Both the position numbers and the translations under genes were made by a program. From NCBI GenBank assembly GCA_001695595.3, contig MBPM02000123.1, forward strand, positions 85,552 through 149,551: 64,000 nucleotides of DNA, read 5' to 3'. The notes under the pieces were generated by a model, which searched no databases, was not told where the DNA came from, and was given only the letters and a program-made list of their open reading frames with translations. Origin of the DNA: Plasmopara viticola (taxonomy: Eukaryota > Oomycota > Peronosporomycetes > Peronosporales > Peronosporaceae). This document shows positions 35,822-47,515 of this stretch, piece after piece; positions within the stretch are counted from its first letter, which is position 1, and each line of letters opens with the position of its first letter.

Positions 35822-37663
35822 TCACGGACTCCAGGTTGCGACATACGCAACGTACAACAGCACTTGGGTTGGAGGATCAGCTGGAGCAAGTCGAAATTTA
35901 TCACTGGTCTCCTTGTCTGGCACCACCGCAATATATCTGGCACCGTCCGGAAACATCTTCGCATACTTGTCAAGTGCCACTGAGTCAATTTTATGATTGT
36001 CGGACTTCGTTATTTGGATCAAGCCAACCACGTTATGTTCCCCACCCATGTTCAGCTTGGCAACACTGTCGATAGTCTCCAAACAACGTGTGCAGGGATA
36101 CCAATAGTCGACATCCGCAAGTTGCTGCATGATTGCTTCGCATTCCGCTGCATCAGTGCCTTCATAGAGATACGCGTTGGCTTCGAATTCCAACGCAGCA
36201 TATGTATGCTGGTTCTTTTTTCTTCGGTCGTACGTCCTCACCTGCAACTCGAGATTCTGTCCGTCTCTTGCCATCGCATGCACGTAATTCTCGAATGCAA
36301 TTCCCATCAACCCATCGTCGCCAAGCATGTGACCTTTTGACCACAACTCCTCATAGTAGGATGGCGCCACGATTTTGCCAAGTTGCCTCAACGCATACTC
36401 GGAGGTGATCACACAAAACCACGACCTCGTCATCGTATACTTCGCCGAGCTGCTTTAATTCTTGGGATCCTGCTCACTCGCTCGAACTGACGTCATCCGT
36501 AAGCGATCAATTTGTTTCTCCGAGCCAAGAGCATACTGGGTATTCAAAAGTTCGGTCACTTGCGCATCAACGAGACCAATAGCCTGGTCAATTGAATCTA
36601 TGACAACGTTCTTCTCCGACAAGAAGTCGCGCAAGTTGCCACCCGAGTAGTAGTACCTGTCCTTGATATTGTGTTCCGTCCATTGAAAATGCGCCCCAAC
36701 AGATTTCAAATCCACCTTGGACCAAAAGGGCACTAGACAACGCCTCAGTACAGGACCGTCGTCGTTCTTCATTGGATACTGGACAGACGTTGCAAGCATT
36801 CGGAACGACGCCAGCGTTGCAAAGTTTTCGGCAATGTCCTTGTGCATGAGACCGTCCAGACACAATTCAAAATCTTGACCACGCAGTTCATCAAGATCAC
36901 TCAAGCTCGCCTTGTTACTTCGCCAATATTGCTTGTTCTTTCCATCCAGATACAGCAAGGAGAATCCTTCCTTTTTCAGCTTCCGAAACAAGACGACGCG
37001 TTTCTGTTGAAGCAAAGCCATGTAGAATGCAAACAACACGACCATCATGCTCTTCCCAACACCAGGTGTCCCCACAAACACAGTGCTGAGCTTCTTTTCC
37101 ATATGGTCGTTGAATATCTTGATGATGTCCTGCGTTTCCTTCCGAACATAGAACCACGCGGGAAAATCCGGCTCGACGTGGCGAATGTCGAGTGCGATGC
37201 CACCAATTTGCCACCTGCCGATATCTAAGGTGGCTGCAATTGAATCCATCCTCTCGACCTCGATGACAGTCAATGATCTGGCCTTCTTGCGTGCCCGTTG
37301 CTCATCCCATTGCTCCTGATCAACTTCCGGAACCACCACCAACACGTGGATTTCCCCTCGTTTTGGTTGAAATTCCTCGCCGTAGTAATCCACAATCCAG
37401 TTTAACTCGTCCATGTGTGCAAACCCTTCCGGGTGTCCATTCTCATCGAGCGTCAAAGCTTCTGCGCCGCTTCTATCGAGCCATGTATTGTCGCCCTTCC
37501 TGGCGAGGAACAATTGCAGCTTGTCCGCATCGATCGCCTTGAGATCGTTCTCCTTCTCCGTCTTGATGGCCTTCTTCAAGTGGTCCACAGACTTGCTCGC
37601 ATCGATGTCGATGGAGAACGCGTTCCCCTTCACACCGACGAGCGCGCAATACAGCGTCACCAT
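35822..37663 (-). pseudogene. Crinkler (CRN) effector-type protein, NTPase + REase-like, with one in-frame stop
   Basis: Translation is taken from ATG 37663 because CRN proteins begin in this way (MVTLYCALVG); an in-frame ATG 45 bp upstream lacks family support. Residues 1-112 form the CRN header: a ubiquitin-like fold with LFLAR at 51-55 (the LFLAK motif), a DWL-type region around 75-98 and HVLVVVP at 106-112. Then comes a P-loop NTPase with Walker A GTPGVGKS at 198-205 and a GGNLRDF motif near 341. At 36457-36455 a TAA stop interrupts. Seven codons later the same frame continues as 203 codons with a restriction-endonuclease-like signature: FENYVH, an Asp in the YWYP/ETIDSV region and LIQITK. 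Header, NTPase and nuclease in this order are a known Crinkler architecture, so the stop separates the parts of one gene. Known CRNs act inside host plant nuclei; no signal peptide is seen here. GC-rich relative to neighbours. Confidence 0.88.
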
Positions 37664-37753
37664 GTTTCCAATTGCTTTTTGCGAGTGAGGGATGTTCTCT
37701 CTACCCATATTTCAGCCAATCAAATGTGCAACCCAAAGTTGGGTTTTTGACGT
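37664..37753 (-). promoter_or_regulatory. Conserved CRN 5' flank, copy 1
   Basis: These 90 bp before the CRN ATG match the 89 bp before the second CRN start (63868-63956) with one substitution and one indel. The block contains ACGTCAAAAACCC, a palindromic AACCCAAAGTTGGGTT and a reversed CCAAT box (GATTGGCTG). The homology stops abruptly at 37753. Confidence 0.75.
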
Positions 37754-39067
37754 GCGATATTATCCAATTCCGCCTTTTTAGAAGTCGGAAATGTGGCAGC
37801 CATGTCGGTAATGTGCGACCTAACCCTTCGTCAAATCGTACGTATTATGCCCATCTGTCCGTACAATGTCACGAGACTGTAAAAAAGCCGTTGCTTGATT
37901 ACGCAGCAAGCTGAGACCATCCAGCTGAGACCAAAAGAGCAAGCAAATTTCTCACTTGATTTTGTCTGAAATTTTGCTCATTGCTTTCACGCAACCTCCT
38001 CACCTCTGCAGTGTTCGCCAATCAGCTCCATCAGGAGACTCTGAGGAATAGGTCAGCTAACCCTCTTCCCTTGCACGCACTACATAATCCGGATTCTTGA
38101 GTCTGAAAGCAAAAGGGCCTAGCCCTGACTCATCGAAAGCGGGAGAGCCGCTTTTTCTTTCCTCCGAAAGTACCCACCGCTGCGCTCGTAATCAGGCGTA
38201 ATGTTGCCCACGATTTATGTGATTCATAGGTACACTAGAGGTCGTCCTTCCTCTGAGTATGGCGGCGACTGAGTCGGCAAGTGAGCTGGCCGCGTGTTAA
38301 GTAGGATGCGGATGGCCTGATAATTTGCGCCCTGGATTAATCTTTGGTCTTTTCCTTATACATCCATCATGGTACTATATTGCTTAGCCTCCGATAAGGC
38401 ACTGCGGGTAGGGGTGTTTGTACTTAATATCCTCCCATCGATTCTGTTCGCGGTGGTACTTTTTACAAACTATCTGCTCGTTTATGCTTTCCAACGATTA
38501 AAAAAAGTTACTCTATTATAGCTTACATCACTTCGCTATGCTTTTGCTTTTGCCCGCCCAAAAAGCTTTGGATTTTGCATACCATTGTCAGCATCTTGCA
38601 AGAATCAACATGATGAATTCAAAACAAAAAAAGGAAACGATCAAGTGTCTTCCTACTTTGCCTGCAAAGGTTGATTTGCGGCTACACGATTGTGAGACAA
38701 AGCGCAAAAAGCTGAGACTAAACATGACAAGTCAGAGCCGGTCCGGTACATATACAGCCAGGTGGGAAGATCGAAAAGTACTTTGAGCCCATAGACGGTC
38801 AGCGAGAGGGGCACAATAACTCTTGGGTTATTTTTTTCTCTACGGGCCAATCATCTGTTGTGAAGGGCGTCAATCCTTGTGACCAAAGAATCGATGGATG
38901 TTTATAACTCCATGGAAAAAAAGTATCCGTGTTTTGTACATTACACATGCAAAGAGACGCCTAGCTACAAGACGTAGGGTACCAAGTGGCAAGAGGCCGG
39001 CTGGAGTAGTCGAGAGGAATAAAAACGGGATCGGGCCCCCGTGCAGCCGTTAAATAATTAAGGCAAC
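37754..39067. other. Non-coding spacer DNA between CRN and HSF genes
   Basis: Short frames only; no motif or repeat recognised. Confidence 0.5.
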
Positions 39068-39676
39068 TTAAAGCGAGAGCAGCGTCGACGCAGACAAGGT
39101 GCGGTCAATGGCCACGGGTGCCTCGATCTCGAGCAGATCGAGGTCGAGCTCGGGGTACAGGACGTCAATCCACGCCAACGGCGCGTCGTCGTCCGCGCGA
39201 TGGCCTTTAAAGCGCCGCACGACCTCCACGGTCACTCGGGGATGGCACTGCTTGGCACACGGGCCGTCGGGCGGCGCCAACGCCAGCAGCTCGAGCGGCA
39301 TCTTGAGCGCGCTTTTCGTCGGCGACAAGGCACGCTTTCGGGTAATGCGCCACGTCAAGGCCGGGTGGTCGCGCTGGAAAAACTGATTCGAGAACGTGCA
39401 GACGACGGCCCGCGACTTTGTCCACTTGCGAAAGTGAAAGTAATTGAGTTGCCGTTGGAAGCTCGCGTACTTGCAGTGTTTAAAGTACTTGGGCAAGATG
39501 TAGCTCGTCATGGCCCCCATGTCGTGGATCTCAAACGCATGGCCGTCCGGCGTCCAGCGCAAGATGCGGGGACTTTCAACGTCTAGCATCCGACGCAAGC
39601 TCTTGAGAAACGGCGCGACTTCCTTCACGAGCGTGCCGTCGGATAGTTCCGATGCAGAGGACTGGACGCGCGACAT
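39068..39676 (-). CDS. Heat-shock-factor-type DNA-binding protein
   Basis: From the ATG at 39676 the frame is 202 codons. Residues about 17-100 are an HSF DNA-binding domain. It opens with VAPFLKSLRRML, continues with ILRWTPDGHAFEI and shows the signature LPKYFKH then SFQRQLNYFHFRKW (family consensus LPKYFKHxNxxSFVRQLNxYGFRK), followed by a basic wing. No heptad-repeat oligomerisation domain is evident, which is common among the many short oomycete HSF-like proteins. The remaining 100 residues are unfamiliar, with an acidic C terminus. The frame is open upstream to 39880, but that part spans a CAAGGCAA tandem repeat and has no family similarity. It is probably a nuclear transcription factor. 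GC-rich, so host-derived, and it lies in the spacer of the inverted repeat. Confidence 0.85.
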   Translation of the reverse strand: MSRVQSSASELSDGTLVKEVAPFLKSLRRMLDVESPRILRWTPDGHAFEIHDMGAMTSYILPKYFKHCKYASFQRQLNYFHFRKWTKSRAVVCTFSNQFFQRDHPALTWRITRKRALSPTKSALKMPLELLALAPPDGPCAKQCHPRVTVEVVRRFKGHRADDDAPLAWIDVLYPELDLDLLEIEAPVAIDRTLSASTLLSL

Positions 39677-40099
39677 GGACGTGAACGGCAACAAGGCAAC
39701 AAGGCAACAAGGCAACGAGGCAACGGGGCAGCTGGCGTGGCAGAACGGAAAGTGATACGGGCGCCGTGGCTTCCAGTGAGCGACCGCTTTTTTTGTCCAA
39801 TTACGGATTACGGGCGGTGGGACCGCGACCCGCGAATGAAAAACATGATTTTCTACTGTAACGTGAGATACAGACGTCATGGTTTACGGTACTCCTCCGT
39901 GGCGATGTTCCACAACCAAGTTTTTTTTTTTTTCTTCTTCTATCGCTTGCTCACTTACTGGACGCTCGAGACCTTAGCCATACATGATGGTGTCGGCGTA
40001 ATGGCATTGACGTCCCACACCTTAGCTCATGCATGGGAGCAAATCCATGAAGTGTTTCTTTGCCTCGCTTGTCCAATACAGTCAACTGGTCCCTCCTCC
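39677..40099. other. HSF upstream region with short tandem repeats
   Basis: A CAACAAGG/CAACGAGG repeat (about five 8-bp units, 39688-39727) precedes the HSF ATG, and a T-run of thirteen lies near 39921. Nothing else is recognised before the right arm begins. Confidence 0.5.
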
Positions 40100-43000
40100 C
40101 GGTGTTAAGGGGCAGTTTAGCGACTTGTGGGTTTTATACACAATTTGCCATGATCGTTTTTTTTATAATTCAGTACATGCATTAAGTCAATCTATTCATT
40201 TCAGTAGGTGACCGTTGTCCACCCCAGTGCACAGAAAGCCAGCTTGAACCACAAGAGCGTAAAATGCCCCATTCAGTCCTCCTAACCAAGACATAACAGG
40301 AAAAAAATGGGTGCTCTATGCCACTCTTGACTTTCGAAACAACGGTCTGCCGACCAGATAAGACCCCGTCGAGGACGCCAATCGGCTCAGTTTTGATTGA
40401 TGACCTAAGCCAAAACTAGGAAAGGTTGCTCCGGCTTCCACGGGTGCCACTAAGGTGCCTGAGATCGCACCATTGAAGATTGCGCCTGTAGTAAGGCTGC
40501 GTCTGCAAGGGCTACACCTAACGGGTCTCATAAAGCTTGGCTGTCAAAGAGCCTCTATAGCAAAAAAGACTGGAGGCGCTTCTACGAGGAAGATATGCGC
40601 TTTCGCTCGGTGATCTACAGCTTTGGAAGATACTCGCCTTGCTCTCTGCTCACTAAATTTGCAAAGTAGCCTCAGCTGAATTAAACAGAGTCTCATTAAT
40701 TTTATCGCCTGGGGATGCTGCCCTGAGGCAATTAAACTAATGTAAGACTGCAACTTTTCTGAATATAAAAGGCATGGTTTTCAAAGAAAATAATGATTCA
40801 AGACGCTTTTTTACACTGGACGGACTGGGACGAAAATGGCGAAGTCAAATATAATACAATTTTCGAGTGGGTTCAGTGGTTACATTAGCAAGCGCATTGG
40901 GCGGGGGGCAACGTAGTTTGCTATCCACAGGGTACTGACGTAAGCCACACTTTCGAGAGAGGGCTGGGTATTGGGTCTGACGATGAAGGATAAAGTATTT
41001 TGTTTAAGTACCACTCGGACAATACAAACCGTTGTGTTGAGCAGTACGCCCAGTGGCTTCGCGAGCTGCGAGGGCTCTTCAATGGCACTTCTATCGTGGC
41101 ATCTATCAACGTTTTTTCAGATGAAATGGTAATTGCTCCAGCACTACCTTACACTGGCTATGCGCGTACTCGTAGCACCATATTTGATGCTTCGAAACGA
41201 TATTACTTGGCATCGCAAGCCCCTAGAAGTCAAGCGCCCGGTATAATGATACCCACGGGCACTAACACGTGCGGCCTATTGATTGTGATTAACATACAAC
41301 CTGCCTACTTCTTCTGCTTCTAGATCGCAACGACCTTAATAGAGTCAGACCAAACTTTTCCAATGTCTTTGCGAGTCATGTGAAGAGAATACATATTCCA
41401 ATTGATAAGGCAAATGAGAATACCTCTCTTATCCGCAACGAAGTTGCCGCTCATCAAGGTGGTCAAGGAGCACCGAAAAAGGCCGCCTCGACCTTGGCCT
41501 TTGCCTTCTTCGTGAAAAGCAGTAGCTCCTGTAGGATCGTGTGTGCGCGCTTTAGCCTTTTTCATAAGTCTTCACCGGTTGTCAGGCCTAGGCTTCATCG
41601 GGTGACTCTTGCCCTTGAGATAGAGATAGACACCTTCAAACACATTTAATTAAGTAGCTGCACATCAAAAGTGCCGGTTCCTATATCCAGCATCCGGCAG
41701 CTCGAGTTGCTGAGAATTTAAATGTACACATGAGGCTTGCAGCCGGATCGACCAGCGCGCATCTTGAGCTGCCAAAATAGCATCAAATAGTAACTTTTAT
41801 CTGTATCAATCTCCAGAGTCGGATCACTGACACGTTAATGGGTGCTCAGTTCCTCAGCCTCTATGATGGTAGCTACGGGCACAAGCAGCCGCCGTGTGAC
41901 CTTCCCTACTCATCTCATCAACGAGGCCGAGCGCGGAAGCAAATCAGCTAACAGCTTTGGAAAAAATATACTGGATCTTTGTGAAATTTGGAGTCCTAGG
42001 AATCGTATTACCTATAAGGTTACCCCACATATGTGCCGAAATCGTTTTGAAAGGGTTGATGGCGTATGATATCCATGCCATTTTATGATTGTGAAAGATG
42101 TGACTGCTAGCATAATATCAAAAAATGATGTCAATATCAGACATCTTTCGAGTAGTAGGCTTTTCGTTTCTAACAATGTTTAATAGAGAAAAAATGCAAG
42201 CTTTCCCATTCATTCTCTTGTATGATCTTATGCTTGTTTTAGGAGAAAGCAATCGTGTCATTTGTCTTGCAAATTTTTGCTTCAGTCAACTATTTAGCAT
42301 AGTTCGATAATTGTTTTTTGTATGGAAACCGGTCTCACATTAAGGTAGCGTGCGCTTCGCCTGTCCAAAAATAGAGAATGTACATGAATCTTTAAAAGCT
42401 TTATTTATCATCAGGCATACTATCTCTGAAATATATCAGGCTCTAAGCTCAGCCAAGGCTCAGAAGCTTCGTCCTTTATACGGCATTGTAGATCCAATAC
42501 CTTTGGCAGTGCTTCAGTAGTAGTACACATGCCGTGACTAGAAATGTCAAGTTAAGCCTTAGAAGAAGATTTCTTTGCCAGCCACAAAGTCGTTTACGAC
42601 AATCAGGCATAAACTTGCAGTGCATTCTCATTCTATTCTATTAAAGAAATTTTGGTAATACTTTGCCGTTCACTTGTGAAGAAAGTTTCTCAATGTGTCT
42701 TACGACCCTGTGCTACATGCTTGCAGAACTTTGTTATTCGCAGTTAATGGCATTGAGTCACTTGCCTATGAAGCTAGAAACTCACATTTTAGCGTCACCA
42801 GTAGCTAGCGGGGCTAGCAAAAGTTATAAGAAAGATTGAAAGATATCGCCACGTCTATCTTGATTGAGATATCAGTGCTTTTGATGCCTCTCACTTTTAC
42901 TTTGAGCCTATACATGCCTAGGATTTCTATCAGGTGATCTGGGAGCAAAACAGGGACTCACAAAAACCTTGTTGCGCAGATATGGAAGACTGTTACACAT

Positions 43001-46000
43001 AATAGTGCACCGCCCATTCATTCAAGGCTAGCCACGGCAGTCCTATAATCAAGCTATCCTGGCTCATGTCAAGGACAAAAAATGAATCTATGCTGCCGAA
43101 ATACTAGCCAGGTCTAGTTTAGCCCCAAAACGTCTAGAGCCAGTCAAACTGGATTTGTGCTGCCAAAACATCTTAGTTTTACAGCTAGGCCTTGTTTAGA
43201 CTCAGAACGTTTAGAGACAGTCAAACGTTAAGGACTTATTGCTGGTACTCTTTATAAGGTATTAGTCATAAACTTTTGGTTGATGAGATCTCTTTGCCCG
43301 TGCGCAACAAACTGTGGCGCGACGAAGTCTATCGAGCCACAAAATGGGTTTTTATACTCTCGTACTTTGGCGTGCAGATTGATCATCCGCCGGGGCTGAC
43401 TATGGGATAATTATAACTTATTGAGACTAGTACAGGGGCTAAATGTATCAAGCACACACCCATCATGAGAATAAAGTTCTTCCCAGTGGTGACAAGCATA
43501 TTTCTGATTCTGAGGACGCCTCGTTTACCGGCGACCCTTCGAGTCCCTTTGCTTCACTCCGTCTGTCCCTTCACAGTAGATGTGTCCTATATTACCGCAG
43601 CCAAAGCACCAGATGCTGCTTTGCTTACGTCTATTGGGACTGAATACGGGTCAACACCACTACGCTTTAACTTGTAATCCGCATTGACCTGCCACTTCAC
43701 GGCACCCGGGGGAAGAGAATATGCCTGTGGCCGTATACTTTCAAAGATCGAATTAAAATGGCCTGAACTTTTTTCGATTGAGTGAGAGATGAGTCTACCT
43801 TTGACCACTAATGAACAGTGCCACCTAGACTTGTCTGTAAGTGGCGCCCAAGCGATGGATGTCCCCACTTTTCAGAACATGTTCATAATAATCATGCCTT
43901 CCTTGCTTACAGGCACAAGTCCAAAGTGCTCGTATATTTAAACTTTACAAAAGAACTGCTTCCGACCATTTCTTCATACGTTTCCAGGACACAAACCATC
44001 CCCAAGAAATCTTTCGGGTGAGCGGCCAAAATTAAGTCGAGACTTTCAAGAGATAGTAAGCAAACGCCACAGTACCTAAGTATCCTCGCTCAAGTCTGCC
44101 TTACTGGCGATCGCTATCTTACCTTTGAAAATGAAGACCTTGTCTTCTCTTCTCTCCAACGATGGATACTTTTACTTTCATTAAATACACCTACATTGGG
44201 CGCTGCAATAGGGACTTTCCAAGCCTATGCTACTGAGCCTTAGGCACAGACCTTGATTTAAAAGCTCGACTTTCCTTACGCGCTCCAGTCTCTGACAGCT
44301 GCAAGTACTGCAACTGTAGCCGTCTCTGTGAGCCATAGAAGCCAGCAAGTAGTCCGAGCAGTGCAAAGTTTTGTCTGAAAAACAAGAAGTATGGCTTTAT
44401 CCATCTCGAAGCCTTTGCGAGTGCTTGAGTTGTCGACATGCTCACATGAGAATTAAATTGAACACATGTGCTATCTTTTATGACAAGGTTACACAGAGGT
44501 GGAATTATGACTTTCCAAAAATCCCAACTTCCAAAAGCAGCTAAATATACCTCTGCACTAAAAATTTTGTTGCGGCTAAAGCTGCATAACATTTAAGCGA
44601 ATATGTCAGCATCAAAGGCTGCGCCTGCAACTACTATGCCTGTGACAAAGGACGAGTCAGGGGCTAAGCCTGCGCCCGTGCTACGGGCGGCAATCCTTCA
44701 GAAGCTTGCTGGAAGAGAGCCACTGAAACAATAAAGAATTAAAAGAGCACTCTTACCGCTATCCCAGTCATTTTTGCCTTGGATGAATATTCGGCTAACA
44801 CTTTACCAGCCAGGTCTACAAGAAAGCTTCAGGTCAGAGGCAACGCTGTCAATAAAGTCCATCACCCGATGGTACATGTATGATTTCTAGTCAAATCCAC
44901 CCACTATGGTAAAATTCCTTCGAGAAAAAATGCGTGGGCTCTCAAAGCAAAGATCCGACCTATAATGGCCTATTTATTGATGAGCTTGTCTTGAAAGTTA
45001 CAGCAGAGCTGTCGTAGCTATTCCTTGAGGGAAAATATATGTTTAATTTTCTGACCTTTGCTCTCTACTTTAAACAAGTAGGAATTGCAGATCATTATCT
45101 GCCTTACTCCAAGAAAAAAAAGATGATTCTAAGTATTAGTATAAAAACTTTATTACGACAAGATTTAATTTGTGGTTGTTTTCAAAACTAGAAAGAGCTG
45201 CTTTAAGTGTTTGATATGAATAAATCAAAACGTTGACTTACGATCGGGGGAGTGGGCGTTGCACCCATAAGCACAAAAAGGAAACCTTAGTTATAACTTC
45301 CAAATTCCGAATTTGTTCTTTGAATTGCTGAATTAATAAAATCCTTTGTGGGGAAGTCGCTTATCTTTAATTGAAGAAATAGTATGTGACGTCCGAAGAC
45401 CTGCCAACAAAATTCCATTCGAGAAGAGAGGTGAAATACGAAGCTGACCTCCACCCAAGAACGAATATCAAGTGACAAGGCAATTGCGAGCAGCGAGACG
45501 CTTTTGCACATTCTTCATCAATAAGACTGAGAATGAAAGAAGCAAAAATTGGCGACTGGCCCATGCTTATAGTAAGATGAGTGGTACATTGAAACTAAAA
45601 AAAAACACCAAAAACCTGTTGCTTACGACATGTTCAAGTGTACATTTAACGGTGCGTTAGACCTAGTTATCAAAACAAAAAGGGGGCGTTGGATACTTTC
45701 AAAGCGATCGGTACGTGTGGCCGACTGCCGTGATGGATCGTATACGACGCCCTGGCGACGCTAAAACGGTTGGACACACAGTCGTTATAGCGTTCGCCTG
45801 AACAAAATTCGACGATACATCTACTCTTATCCGCTGTAAAGGAGGTCAGTCGATTTTTTAGAAGTGATTTTATTGTATATTAGACTACAAATTTGTAATA
45901 GCTCATTCAAGCTTCTTCAGGCACGTTGTCAAGGTAATGAGGACTTCTCATCGTTACACTCACATCGACAAATGTGTATTTGCGGCAGAGGAGACTAAAG

Positions 46001-47515
46001 ACCTCGTTTTTTGTAAAAAGCCATGTGGACGCGAGTGAACTTCGAGAAAGTATATCACTTCTTGGCTTGATCAACGCCGCAAAGATTAGGAGAAAGTAAC
46101 GGAAAACAGAATTTTAGCCTTCAGTGGTGTTGTATATACAAGCAGGTGAACATATATACAAAGACATGTGAGATCTGCCCGAGGGTCGAATCCACATCGA
46201 CTTTTTATCATAGCCTACATATACCGACGGACTGTTGGACTCCCATTATCCCTGGATATGTCTTTGGATTATTGCTTACACGGGCATAGTAGTGTTGTCA
46301 TTAGTATAGAATTACTGGTAGAAACTGCAAGTCTGTTTGAGGATACGATATTGCAATACCATAGGCTTCTGACTCAATGGTGTCGAGTATCAACCAGCAG
46401 TTTACCATTACGTTTTAACAAGCCTTATTTCCTTTTTTTTAGAAATCTACCTACTATTATTCACAGTAGACTATACATAGACATTTGATAAGACAAAACG
46501 GGCCAATCGTATGCATATCGGACTTTGCATTATATCTGCAAACGCGGTGCATACATGGGTCAGTGAGCCTTATTAAGTTAACTTGTACTTAACGATGCGG
46601 TTCAGTATTAACAAGCTAAAAAGATGAGCCGAGTCACTTTAAAATATTACCCGCCCTTTGTAGCGCGGAGGCTGTCGAGAAAGTGAGAGGGAAAATTCGA
46701 GAAATCTGTTTCAAATTTTTCACGAAACAGCCATCAGACTTAGTATATCGGTAAATATACGTAGGCGATGGTTTACGGGATACGAGTATAATCGTCAAAA
46801 ATAAACTGAACGTTTTTAGGATTTACACTAGAGAGGGAGATAAAAGATGTTTAAATGGGCCAGATACTCTAATCCCACCGCTAGAAGTGTTAAGCTTGAA
46901 ATTTGAGCAAGAATATCGTCGTCTCGTCTCACCTTTCAGATGCATGGAAACGCATGCACCGTCGACCTTCTCAAAACAACGACGACGCATTTATCAAATT
47001 TGCGAGGCGTCTTATAATGTAATTGATCTTCGAAATTCCAAAATTCATATGAGTCTACAGAGTTTTCCAGAAAATCTTTTGGATAGCTGTTTCCGTGCTC
47101 GAAATTTTTGGTATAGTGAAGGCGAGTGGCCATACGGCAGCTGGTATCATTGTATTAACCACCGTATAAGCTATAAGTTTGAAATACTACGAACATGAAA
47201 GGCTATGCATTCGAGCGGCCGGCCGAGATAGGCGCATTCTATGTAAGAAAGTGACGTACCGACAAAGTTTGAAAAGCTCGCGCTAAGACTCAGAGCGGTC
47301 GATCTGGAATTTAAGCTGATGGGCTCTACTGTCCACCCCAGCTTTATAATTCACATACAAGTGCCCCCGATCTTGGCGTCGGGAAGGCCTCGTTCGCCTC
47401 CCCAGTGCTTTTGTTGGCTTTCTTAAGTCGTATTGCTACTGAGTGCATGTGAGCGCGGAAGCGTTGGCGCCAGGTTATGCGTAGGATCGGCCACGGAGAC
47501 CAAGCTTCGTTTCAG
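40100..47515. repeat. Right arm of the large inverted repeat
   Basis: This is the reverse complement of 28114-34345. It is longer because of extra blocks at about 42562-43110 and 45451-46400 that the left arm lacks. The first block lies inside a degenerate direct-repeat zone (CTGGCTCTA..ACGTTTT and TTTCGGCAGCA units), so it may be a loss in the left arm. The arm is almost identical to its partner near the spacer and more diverged outward. Its outer end includes the last ~105 bp of the PLV gene at 47475. The frame at 44230-44592 (-) preserves a block (NFALLG through GFYGSQRR to KAQ) also readable, with a stop, in the left arm near 30620-30735. Confidence 0.9.
46887..47198 (+). other. Arm-conserved open frame, right copy
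   Basis: Partner of the frame at 28505-28801; shared block SPFRCMETHA to YKFEILRT, about 85% identical. Function unknown, and it may not be a gene. Confidence 0.3.

Noticed and set aside
28114..47515. Treating the inverted repeat as the terminal repeats of one giant transposon
   Set aside because: The outer tips end inside a virus gene, no target duplication is seen, and the spacer holds unrelated host genes; an inverted duplication explains it better.
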